A DNA stretch of 64,000 bases from Geotrypetes seraphini (lineage: Eukaryota; Chordata; Amphibia; Gymnophiona; Dermophiidae). Every line of letters starts with the position of its first letter. Position 1 is the stretch's first letter. This document shows, piece after piece, positions 25,401 to 37,400 of the stretch. The translations under genes were made by a program, and so were the position numbers. The DNA lies in contig NC_047093.1 in assembly GCF_902459505.1 (NCBI RefSeq), forward strand, positions 74,036,308-74,100,307, written 5' to 3'. The notes beneath the pieces were generated by a model. It had not been told where the DNA came from. It was given only the letters and a program-made list of their open reading frames with translations, and ran no database searches.

Positions 25401-28400
25401 GCCTCATTCCTTCGTTGGCTGCCTGCCGGACAGGCGGGTTTGGCTCCCGTCTGTCCGGCCAACTACCAAAGGTACGGGGAAGGGGGGTGGGGGGGTCGTG
25501 GGGATCGCCAGGGGGGTCGCGGGTCGGCTGGGGGAGCGGTCGGAGGTTCTTGGGGGGGGCGGTCGTTGGGGGGGAGGGGGGTTTGCGTCGAGGGCAGGAG
25601 GGCCTGGGATCCCTCCTGCCCGTAATGTAGTGCGGGGTGGGGTTAGGGGGTCGCCGTGGCCAGGAGGGTTTGGGCTCCCTTCTGGCCCAACTACCAAAGG
25701 TACGGGGAAGGGGGGTGGGGGGGTCGTGGGGGTCGCCAGGGGGGGTCGCGGGTCGGCTGGGGGGGCGGTCGGAGGTTCTTAGGGGGGGGGCGGTCGTTGG
25801 GGGGAGGGGGGTTTGCGTCGAGGGCAGGAGGGCCTGGGATCCCTCCTGCCCGTAATGTAGTGCGGGGTGGGGTTAGGGGGTCGCCGTGGCCAGGAGGATT
25901 TGGGCTCCCTCCTGGCCCGATATTGTTGGGGAGTCGGCGGTCCTTCGGGGGGAGGGATGTATCGGACGTCGGGGGGGGGGCATCAGGCTTTCAGGATGGG
26001 GACAGACCTTCAAGGGGGGACAGTGCACGGAAGTCAGGGGGGGGGGAACGGAGAGTCGGGACAGCGCACGGAGAGGCGGGGCAGTGCACGGAAGTCAGGG
26101 GGGGTGAACGGAGAGTCGGGACAGCGCACGGAGAGGCGGGGCAGTGCACGGAAGTCAGGGGGGGTGAACGGAGAGTCGGGACAGCGCACGGAAATTCAGG
26201 GCAGTGCACGGAAGTCAGGGGGGGGGTGAACGGAGAGTCGGGACAGCGCACGGAAAGTCGGGGCAGTGCACGGAAGTCAGGGGGGGGTGAACGGAGGGTC
26301 GGGACAGCGCACGGAGAGGCGGGGCAGTGCACGGAAGTCAGGGGGGTGAACGGAGAGTCGGGCAGCATGCGCGGTATAATCGTGAGCGCGTTATACCAAA
26401 GTTTTTGTGCTTATCATCGTGATTTCTGCGCGCTATACACGTGTGCGCGTTTTATACGGGTGCGTGTTATTTGCGTGAAAATACGGTAGTAGAATGGAGA
26501 GTTGGTGGTCTAGTTTTGCTGCCTGTGTGGCTAGAAGGCCTTCGTACAGTTTTTTCCATTTGATGTCTCTGATTGGAGGGTATGTGAATGGAGTCTGGGT
26601 TCTCCTGTGTCTGGTTGTGGTAGTTTGGATTAGGCGGTTGTTCAAGTAGGCTGGGCTGTCACCATTTATGGATTTAAATAATAAGTAGAATTTAAATAGT
26701 ATTTTTGCTTGAATTGGGAGCCAGTGTGAGTCGAGGTATGCCTCGGTGATGTGGTCGTGTTTTCTTAGTGAATAGATTAGTCTCAGGGCCATGTTTTGTA
26801 CTGTTTGTAGTTGTTTTATCATTGTTGCGGAGCAAGGGAGATAGAGGATGTTGCAGTAGTCGAGGAGACCTAGGACTAGGGACTGGACCATGAGCTGGAA
26901 TTGTTTTCTGTCAAAGAATTTTTGAACTTGCCTTAGGGTTCTCATGACCGCGAATGATTTCTGTATTGTTTTGTTGATTTGTGGTTGCATGGTGCAGCAT
27001 CTGTCTATCTTCATTCCCAGAAGTTTTAGAGTAGGTATGTGACTTAGTTTATTACTAGGTTTGTTATGGTTGGGGTTTTATTTTTTTTCGAGAAGTATGA
27101 ATTTTGTTTTGTCTGGGTTCAGTTTTAGTTTGTGGTCTTTCATCCATGTTGCCACTGTTTCTAGAGTTCTGTATAGTGTGTCTGTCATGGTGTGCGTTGG
27201 CTGATTAAAAGGAAGGAGAATGGTGATGTCATCTGTATAGCTATAGGAGGTTAAGCCTATCTTGTCTAGGCAGGTGCCGAGGGATGCAATGTAGAGATTG
27301 AAGAATGTTGGGGATAATGGCGAGCCTTGGGGTACGCCACAGGGGTTGGACCATGGTTCTGATTTTTATTTGTTTGTCTTTACTCTGTAGGTCCTGGATT
27401 GTAGGAATCCTTGAAACCATGTGTGTACTTTGTCTGTGATTCCTATTGTATCTAGTATTTGTAGCAGGATGTCATGGTCTACCAGGTCAAATGCTGCGGT
27501 GAGATCTAGTTGTATAATCAGCATTTTTTTGTCTGTGCTGAGGTGTTGTCTAGTTGTGTCCATAAGGGAGCCTAGTAGTGTCTCATTGCTGAAGTTGGCT
27601 CTGAATCCAGACTGCGTAGGGTGGAGCAAATTGTGGTTTTCTAGGTAGTTGGTGAGGAGTTTAGCTACGAGGCTATCCATTAGCTTGACATATAGTGGAA
27701 TTGAGGCGATGGGTCTGTAGTTGGATGGTTGATCTGTTGCTCCTTTTGGGTCTTTCAAGATCAGGGTAACAATGATTTTGGAGAAGTCTTGTGGGAAAAG
27801 GCCATCTTTGAGCATGGTTTGTATCCATTGCATGAGGAGAGTGCGGAATTTTAGGCTGGAGGTTTTTAATAGGTATGGAGGGCATTGTTTGAGGTCGCAA
27901 GCTGCGTGGTTGTTTTTTTTATAGAGTTTGTTAAGGTCGGACCATTGTATTGTGGAGAAGTGGGACCAGGTTCTGTCTGGTGCAGCTGATTCTTTTTCTG
28001 TGGGGGGCATTGTGATCTCTTCTAAGTGGGTTGGGGTTCCTGCGAAGTTTGTCCTGCCAGTTGTAATTTTGTTTTTAAAGTATTCAGCTAAAAGCAGCTT
28101 CAAAAGTGTACTTAAAGATGAATTAAGGAATCATGAAAAGCAAATACAAAAGCTAAGTTACATTTTTCCTCTATGAATAGAGATTGAACTGCTGTCTCTA
28201 TGTTTAAAGTTATTTTTTCAACACAAGGGGTAACAATTTGGGGATTTTTGTAAAACAGTATCTATGCACGGGTTTTAGGAAAGGTAGTTTTAAAGTTATG
28301 AAAACAGTTAAGCAATAAAAGAAAAAAGTATTTAATAAAGGATTTTTGCCTATGACTGTTCATTGTGAGCTGAGTGAATTATCACGTTTGTGATCCATAT

Positions 28401-31400
28401 GGGTTTATTGGCTCTGATTCTGAGGCATTTTCCCTACTGAATAAAAATGAAAACAATAATTTGAATAACCCCTATTGAATGATGACAGATTTTTAGTGGG
28501 TTAATTTATGTGATTATTGTCAACAGTAACAGTGACCTTATATCTCAGATGCTAACTAGGGTCAACCTGGCTGGCACCTACTTTGGAGACCACCAGGATA
28601 AACCACCAGGATAAACAAGTAAAAAGAAATAGAAAACCTCTGCTAAGGAAAAGGTCATCTAATCTCCACATTCACTAGAAATAGGACAGCAAAAACATAA
28701 CACAACTGTGATGCATATGTTGGTCTCATAGGTACAGACTGTGATGACTGCATGGTTCATTTCCTCCCTATCACTCTTTATTTAGGCAGTAAGCATCTTG
28801 CTGGGATGAGTGCTGGTGCCAGATATATGATAACACCCGTGGCTGGTGGTACTTTTATTATCTAACAGATTTAGTGAAGCATAAACTTTTAAAAGATGTC
28901 TTCTTCAGATGCACTTGACAAAAAGAATTTGTTACCACAGAGTAATAGAGCTACCCTTCTGGAAGTTTTATCAGAACTGTCATGGATATTTTTTAAATCA
29001 AAATTTAAGGGACTTTTTACCAAACTGATGTATAAAGTGACCTTAGCACGTCTTTATAGCAAGTCATTCCTACATGCAAATGGATCTCATGCATATTCAT
29101 TGGGGAAATCCTAAAAACCCGACTGGATTTTTGCCACAAGGGTAAAATGGCTGATTTTTCCATTTTCTGTATTAATGACCACTTGCAAATTCTTCCATTA
29201 ATATATGGTCATTAGCACATGAGCCCCTACTTCCACTAAGTTTTTTAAGTTGCACTAATGAACTGAATGCACACCCCTAGCAGACAGGCAAGTCCAAAGT
29301 ATTGACAAGTATGAGCTATACAGTTTTGTATCTTTACCAGGTGTGGTGTGTTAGGTGAGAATGCGCTGGTCTGGATGACATCATGATGCCCAGAGAAGAC
29401 CTTCAATATGCATCCTACCTATAAAAAGGAAACAGCAGCTGTAGAAAAAGTCTGCAGGCATTAATTACTGTAAACAGCTAATACTAAAGGAGAAAAGATG
29501 GGCTCTTGATGTACCAAGAATATCTTTCTTTATGGGTGTGTAGTTCTTTAAAGAGAAATGTGCTCAAAGTATACAGTATATCAACCTATTCGGATCAAAA
29601 GGATGGCTAAGGAGAAATGTTCTCTGCGAGTACAAAGCACTAAACTGCAAGCCTGTGCCCTCTGGAAAATCAAAATTATGTTTTTCAGATCTGTATCAGT
29701 TATTAAACAGATTTCTGTATATGAAGAGCTGAGAGTGTGGCTTCCAATTTCCAAGTTTATTTAATTTCTTCTATCCTGCACCAAAGGCAGACTTTCTGGG
29801 TGGCTTACAATCTAAAATTGCAGGAAAAAAGGACAGGGATTTGGGTGAGACAGAATATAATAGCAACATTAAGGTGAGGTTAGAAGGGCGAACTACAGCT
29901 TTTTAAAAGGATAGAGGGAGGTTAAATACATTCGGTAAGCTCTGCATTTTTTCAGTTGCAATATGTGTCTTGAAAGAGAAATTTTTTAAATCGGTTTTAA
30001 ATTTGTCTATGGAAGCCGGTAGTTGAAGAGATAAAAGGTAAAGAGTTCCATAATTGAGGTCCGTTCACAGAAAAGATGACAGTTCTGACATGTTCGTGTA
30101 CAATTTCACAATAGGATGGAATTATGAGTCGATTTTGATATGCTGATCTCAGAGATCAAGGCAGGGAAACTACATTACATTACATTACATTAGTGATTTC
30201 TATTCCGCCTGTGCCTTGCGGTTCTAGGCGGATTACAGATTAGAAGAGATCTGGACATTACCGAGAGAATTCCGTAACAGTGATTCATGTACTTTACATA
30301 ATATGGTAGAGAGTTACAAATTATAAGATATCTGGATTTTTCCGAAAGAATTACATAGCAAAGAATCAAGTGTTTACAGGATACAGTGGAGAATATCAGT
30401 GTATACGGGTTACAGGAGAAAAGTTACCTAACAATGAAGGAAGAAGTTTGGTGGATTCTGAAGGTAGATGCTATTTAGGAATCAGAATATTTTTGGTGGG
30501 TATGGTTCTAGGAGATGACTAATGTGTTATTCACGGGGGAGGGAGAGCATGTGCGAATGGGGAAGAGATTAGTAAGTAGGGACGTGTTTTTTGAATAGAA
30601 ATGTTTTGATTTCTTTTCGAAACACTTTGATGTCTGTTGTTTTGATCATCAGTTTGGTGATGGTGGGGTCAATTTTCGCTGCCTGTATCGCTAGAAGGCT
30701 GCACAAGATCATTGAAAGGGAGAAAGGATGAGAGAGATCTTTTGAGTAAAGTAGATGGGATGGGGGTCAGCTGAAAATGTAGTTGTGTGCAGCTTGAGAT
30801 GATTCGAGAGAGTTGTTTTACATTACATTACATTACATTTGTGATTTCTATTCCGCATGTGCCTTGCGGTTCTAAGCGGATTACAGTTAAAAGAGATCAG
30901 GACATTACCGAGAGAATTACATTACAACGATTTAAGTAAATTACATGTTGTGGTAGATGGAAGATTGAAATTTGCCATAGTGCTGCTTAGGGCATGATGG
31001 GGTAGGTGTCTGCGGGGTGTTACAAGAGATTGTATTTCTTATGATAGTAGTTAGCCAGAATTTGAGCAGTAGGTAACGGATGATTAGAAGATTTAACAAC
31101 ATATTTGGTTAGGGATTTGAGGTTTTTGTATAGAATTGATGTTTTTTGGTGCATGCTCTATTTTAGCGGTATAATGTGATTTCTTCGTTAAGGTAACAGC
31201 TTTATTATAGGAACTAGCGGTTGTTTTATAAGTCAAGAGTGAAGTGAGTTGGGTAGTGACACCACCTATATTCAGTCTCACACACTTGACTTTTCAGAAG
31301 AGAAAGGTCTTTGGTGAATCAGGGATTTCTGGTTGTAGATGTTCGATATTGCTTATAAGGTAGTTGTGGAGCAACTGTGTCTAGAGATAAGAACATAAGA

Positions 31401-34400
31401 ATTGCCGCTGCTGGGTCAGACCAGTGGTCCATCGTGCCCAGCAGTCCGCTCACGCGGCGGCGCTCCGGTCAAAGACCAGCGCCCTGAGTCTAGCCCTACC
31501 TGCGTGCGTTCCGGTTCAGCAGGAAATTGTCTAACTTTGTCTTGAATCCCTGGAGGGTGTTTTCTCCTATGACAGACTTCAGAAGAGCGTTCCAGTTTTC
31601 TACCACTCTCTGGGTGAAGAAGAACTTCCTTACATTCGTACGGAATCTATCCCCTTTCAATTTTAGTAGAGGAAATATCCCTTTCAATTTTAATAAAGGC
31701 AATGCCATTAAGGTCCCTATAGGTAGATTGCTTATGTAAAACACATGTCACGGAGCCAGAAGCAGTCAAAGAGAATGTTATTAAGCAATGATCACTCCAT
31801 AGGAGGAGGTGAAGCTCAGTGTTGTGGAGAAAATAGTGGGGAGTCTGTACAGACAGGAATTGGTTGATAATATGACCACCACTATCCCCGTCTTCTACAT
31901 AGCTGCACTAGCAGCTGCTGCGCGGTAACGGCCCCAAAGCCCATAGAGATTTAAAGGGCTTTGGGGTTGTTGCCGCGTGGCTATGTAGAAGAGGGGGTTT
32001 GTGTAGGTTTAGTAATGGGTGTAATCATGTTAAGATCAGAGATTAGCATGAGGAAGTCTTTAGCTGTTGAAGAAGCTGGATTGTCACATTGAATACTGAA
32101 ATCACCAAGAACCAGTGGCGTAGTGAGTGTGTGTGGGGGGGGGGAGGGGGGTGTCTGCCCTGGGCACCATTTTGGTGAGGACCACTGCCAAGAACTACAG
32201 GGTGAGGGGTGTTTAAGCATAAGTCTTTGAGAATTTCCTGTAGGAACTGGAGTGACTGATTAGTTGAAAGAGGAGGGTGAAGAAGGAAATTTAATGGTGG
32301 GTTAGAAGCAAGCTGAAACCGAAGTGTCTCAATTAACATAAGGTAAAGAGATGGGTGATATTCAGGGGTGATGAATGAAGAATGCTGTCAGTTTGGATAG
32401 ATCAAGTTCTATGTGGATAGATTTACTAAACCTAATGATATGTATTTATGGTACAGTGTTCTGCTTTCATTAACTTATTCTATGTTATTAGAACGTTAGT
32501 TCATCCTGAAAGTTAAGGGGCCAGTAGAATTCTATAAATGCCAAGTCTCACTCAGTAGTTTGTCACACTCATTTGAAGGCTTTGTCATTAATAGTCCTCG
32601 AGCCTCTTTTCTCACTGATTAGAACCTCAGTGCCAGTGCACTGATCCTGATCACTATTTTCATGACAACTAAGCCTATGAAAAGAAAAAACAAGTGGCCC
32701 AACTAGTAAGATGAAATCCGAGCATGCACCCCGCTATGGCCTCTCCCTGTTCCCTCATCCTTTACCTACAGATACATGTTTCTTAAACAGCATATTTTGA
32801 TCGTGAAGTACACAACATACAGATCAGGCATATTTATTGCGTGTTCCTTGATACCACCATTTTATGGCATATTTGTTGCATGTCCCTTGATATCAAAGAA
32901 AAATGGGGAGACCCACTGATCCACAGTGAAAACAATCCACCGATGAAAAAAAACCAAAAACTGTGAATACAGATGTTCTGGAGATAATTTATTATACACT
33001 GACATATAAAACCATGAAAATTCAAAGATAAAAAGAACAATGATAAAAATACAGTGGGTCCGGTTGTTTTTTTATCACTGTACTTTTTATCATTGAATTT
33101 TCATGGTTTTATATGTCAGTGTATAATTATCGCCAGAACATCTGTATCCACAGTTTTTTGTCCCTTAATAACACCATTTTATGGGACCTCTGAAGAAGAC
33201 GTGCTGATCGAAACACGGACCGTGTTGGGTCCCATATTTTGTAGAAAATGGTCTATTTGTACACAACCATCTGTTTTAAATAAACTTTGCCTACGTTTTG
33301 TACACCTGTCTGCAGTTCCTTTCTTTGCCCTTGGAAACCTATGTGCATACTTTTAGCCACTGAACGAAGAGCAATTATATCAGCTGAGAGAATTTACCCA
33401 TATTGCTTCCACTCTGTCTGTGTCCTTTTCAGACAACAACCACTGATTTGTTTTGAAGAATGCTAGTGTAGAAGGACCGAGGTTGAAATAGACACTAGAA
33501 AATGACATGGGATTATTTCCCGCGGTTATCCGCGGGGATGGGAACGGTGATGAATTTTGTCACTGTGTCATTCTCTACCTTCAATCTCATTCTTTAGGGT
33601 GACAAATCTCACACTCTGGGATGGTTCACCCTAGGCATCCTTGGAATTTGCATATTACCTGAACATCCCAGAGAATAGCTGTACGGTCCCAACCTGCTGA
33701 CAGCAGTTTCTTGGAACTAGGACTGAAACAAACGGTTTCTACACTCTTATTATGACCTGAAACAAAAAAAATGGAGAGTTTCAAAGAATACATTAAGGGT
33801 TCCTTTTACAAAGGTGCGCTAGCATTTTTAGTGCATGCATCAGATTAGCACACACTATAGTGCGTGCTACCCGAAAAACTACCACCTGCTCAAGAGGAGG
33901 CGGTAACGGCTAGCGCAAGTGGCATTTTAGCTCACGTTATTCTGCGCGTTAAGGCCCTAACACACCTTTGTAAAAGGAGCCCTAAATTGACTTGGTATAA
34001 TGAGTCTATATATTGTCAATTGTAGACCCAATACAGTGGAACTGGTTCTTGTACAATTTATTTGAAAAATGGTGCAGTGGTCAACACAATAAAATATACA
34101 ATAGGACAAAATGCACAATATAAATGTGGCATAGACCCGATACGGGCTGTGTTTTGGTCGTGACAATGACCTTCTTCTGGGATCCGGTCTTGCTATGAGC
34201 CACTGTGTGCATAAACAGCGTAGTTGTTTTACAGACTATGCTTTTTACGCATTCAGTGGTTTGTGGGGTTTTTTTGCATTTTTTAAAAATTTGTGGCTCA
34301 TAGCAGGACCACGATGGAACGTGATTTAGGAGTGATCATTAGCGACGATATGAAGGCTGCCAATCAAGTAGAGAAGGCTTCATCCAAGGCAAGACAAATG

Positions 34401-37400
34401 ATGGGCTGTATCCGTAGGGGTTTTGTCAGCAGAAAACCTGAAGTAATAATGCCACTGTACAGATCCATGGTGAGACCTCATCTTGAGTATTGTGTTCAAT
34501 TCTGGAGACCACACTACCGAAAAGATGTGTTGAGAATTGAGTCGGTTCAGCGAATGGCTACCAGGATCGTTTTGGGGCTCAGGGATCTCACGTATGAAGA
34601 AAGGTTAAAAAAACTGCGGATGTACTCACTGGAGGAGCGAAGACAGAGAGGAGACATGTTTGAAACCTTTAAGTATATTACTGGGCGTATAGTGGTGAAA
34701 GATGATATCTTCAGTCTTACGGGGCCCTCGGTAACCAGAGGACACTCGCTGAAAATCAGGGGAGGGAAATTTCAGGGTGATGCTAGGAAGTACTTCTTCA
34801 CCGAAAGGGTGGTCGATCATTGGAACGAGCTGCCTCAGCGGGTGATTGAGGCCAGCAGCGTGTTAGATTTCAAGAGAAAATGGGATATTCATGTAGGATC
34901 TCTAGGAGAGTAAGAATCAGGGAGTGGGTCATTGGTATGGGCAGACTCGATGGGCTATGGCCCTTTTCTGCCGTCAATTTCTATGTTTCTATGTTTCTAT
35001 AGCAAGACCAGACCCCGGAAGAAGGTCGTTGTCACAAACGAAACGCGGCCTGTGTCGGGTCTATGCCACATTTATATTGCGCATTTTGTGCTATTGTATA
35101 ATTTATTGTGTTGACCACCGCACCATTTTTCAAATAAATCGTACAACAAGATATCAGTTCCACTTTTTTCTCTTTTTGCTTTGCGTTTTGTTCTCTTGGA
35201 ACTTTCCCGGTGGACTTGTTTTGTGCAGACCCAATACAGTGCCAATTCACTTATAACATGGTCAAATATTCTGGACCCCCAAGGTCCACATTACATGGCA
35301 TCTACAGTGTATATTGGCTTTATCATGCTAAAGATAAAGCACATTCTAAATAGAGTCAAATAGGGAGATATGCAGTAGAAAAGCTGTACCTTTCCTTGAA
35401 GCCTTTCTTATCCCCATCTGTATAATTAAGATCTTTGGGGTATGGCCCCAGGAGGTTGCTATATGAGAGTTGGTGGGTGAAAATTGCTTTTATTTACATG
35501 TTTGGCTATTATATGACAAATTATTGCATTTAGTTAATTCTTTCAAGGTAAGTTGAATGGCGTTTGAGGGACATTTATTGTTAACCACATCAAGCTTCCT
35601 TTGGTTGAAGACCCGGTATATAAGATGACATTTAGTTTAGTTTTAGTTTAGGAAGTCAAAAAAAGGAAGCTTAAAATGAGCTAAACCATATAGCATGGAA
35701 AGAAAATGTTACCCAGGAGCACACACGCACCTCTTAACACATGGAGGCACTCGGTGGTTTCCATTTTCCACACTCGGACCGTACAGTCATGGGAGCCACT
35801 GGCAAAAAGCATGCCATCAGGAGAAAAGCAGCCGGCCTTTACTGGACCTGGAAAGAAGCAGAAAAGGATGCTGCCAGCTTCAGTGCCAAACTAAAGTATG
35901 TTTCTGAGTGAAGAAACCAAGAATCGGATCCAGTTACCTTCCGTAAGTTTTATTACGTTAACAATGATTAGGAACAGATTATTTTGTTACGCTGGATCCT
36001 CACTGTGGAATTCACTGCCAATTGATTTGAGTAGTTATTTCCAGCTATTCATTGTTTAGTAAGGCTCTGAAGATTTGGTTATTTGAAAAAAGCAACAACT
36101 ATGTCAATGTTCGATTGATCTGTTTCTTTATGAACATTTGTATTGATTTTATTGTAAACCGCTTTAAAATCTTAGTTATACTAAGTGATATATTAAGTTA
36201 ATAAATTAAACCAAATCAAATTAATGGCAGATAAAAACATAGAAACAAGAACAAGAAAGAAACTGTAGATGGCAATGTACAAGGACATGAATCTTTATTT
36301 AAAAACCATATAAATTTGTAATCCTTTAAAAGTGACTCTCATATGCATGGAATACGGACCCTACACGGTCCAATTTTCAGAGAAACACTCCTTCCAAGAT
36401 GTCCAATGTATCACATGTAGAGAGTGATGTAGAAAATAATGTAGTAATATGGTCATCAAAATTTTCAAATCTGATGCCGAAAAATCTCCTTCTAAGCCGA
36501 CACACTGGGTGAGTCCGGACCCCTGAGGAAGGAGTGTTTCTCTGAAACATGGACCATGTAGGGTCTGTATTTCATGTATATGAGAGTCACTTTTAAAGGA
36601 TTACAAATTTATATGGTTTTTAAATAAAGATTCCTGTCCTTGTACATTGCCATCTGCAGTTTCTTTCTTGTTTTTGGTGCTCGCTTTTTACTGCATACTC
36701 GGATTTTTCTTTGTTTTGCTAGACAGAAATATAGAAGCATGCCAGCAGATAAAGGCCTAATGGCCCATCCAGTCTGCCCTTCCCCACCATCCATTATCTT
36801 CTCTTCTCCCTAAGAGATTCCACATGCCTGTCCCACGCTATCGAATTCAGATACAGCCCCATCTCTACCACCTCCACCAAGAGACCATTCCAAGCTTCTA
36901 CCACCCTTTTCTTACATTACTCCTGAACCTATCACCTCTTAACTTCATCCTATTCCCTCGCCCTCTGGAGACTTGTTTTCAGAACTGCCAAGTTACCCAG
37001 TTCTAGGAGAAAGGTGTGTGTGTATAGTCCTGGTTTTGAACTTCTATGCCATAGCAATGTGCTATTTGTAGTCTCTAATTCTTATTTGCTGAAATCAGTG
37101 CTGCAGGTCTTATCATGCACCAGGATAGGGTGTTAAAAATCCAGAACTGGCTTAAAATCTCCCTCCTAGAACTCAGTAAATTGGCAGCTTTGTATTTCAC
37201 CTATTGCAAGACTGTGCCTTCTTCTGGAGCTTCAGGTTTCCTTGCCTTTCATTACTATTGGGGTTCATTTTTGCTCAACCCCAGCTGTACTGCATTCTGT
37301 TACTAGATGTTACATTCATTTATCACCAATTTCGTAAAGAAGTCCTTCCTCTGATCATTTCTGAGTCTATTCTTTTCCAGTGTTCCTTGATAATTTTGCC

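Larger units (their letters stand above)
24527..26486. mobile_element. CpG-rich TIR element with giant palindrome and minisatellite
   Basis: Terminal inverted repeats CCGTATTTTCACGCATATAA and its inverted partner end at 24527 and 26486, flanked by TA on both sides (24525-24526, 26487-26488). Subterminal DNA is packed with CGCG/GTTATA motifs. The inside is a large inverted repeat (about 24773-25271 against 25283-25680, centre 25277), a 228-bp tandem duplication (25461-25688, 25689-25920) and a 60-bp minisatellite (26031-26360). No transposase is visible; the long GC-rich ORFs are by-products of base composition and symmetry. The many intact CpGs suggest a young insertion. Confidence 0.85.
24340..28160 (-). 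mobile_element. L2-like LINE, interrupted by the TIR element at 24527-26486
   Basis: Minus-strand reverse transcriptase: [18 protein letters not shown] near 27700, [16 protein letters not shown] near 27520, a [11 protein letters not shown] box near 27330 and YTDD as the catalytic box near 27230. The C-terminal part, with [20 protein letters not shown], lies at 26490-27010. The 3' end, with the TATTCCGCCATTATCTTGTG motif, lies at 24340-24526 beyond the inserted element. 5' truncated near 28160. Frames are not continuous. Confidence 0.88.
30818..32345 (-). mobile_element. L2-like LINE fragment with endonuclease and pre-RT region, several nested inserts
   Basis: A second TTACA-tailed 3' end at 30818-31030 is followed by the linker before the reverse transcriptase ([20 protein letters not shown], 31093-31281). 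Part of the endonuclease, with the [10 protein letters not shown] box, lies at about 31980-32345. Another LINE tail (31388-31740), a palindromic MITE (31886-31997) and a hAT MITE (32113-32187) are inserted. The parts may come from one or two copies. Confidence 0.65.

Noticed and set aside
24598-25855. Several overlapping long GC-rich ORFs on both strands
   Set aside because: They arise from the large inverted repeat and stop-poor GC-rich sequence; the same peptide appears on opposite strands and consists of low-complexity Gly/Arg/Pro runs.
25991-26368. A repetitive 125-residue minus-strand ORF
   Set aside because: It is the translation of the 60-bp minisatellite.
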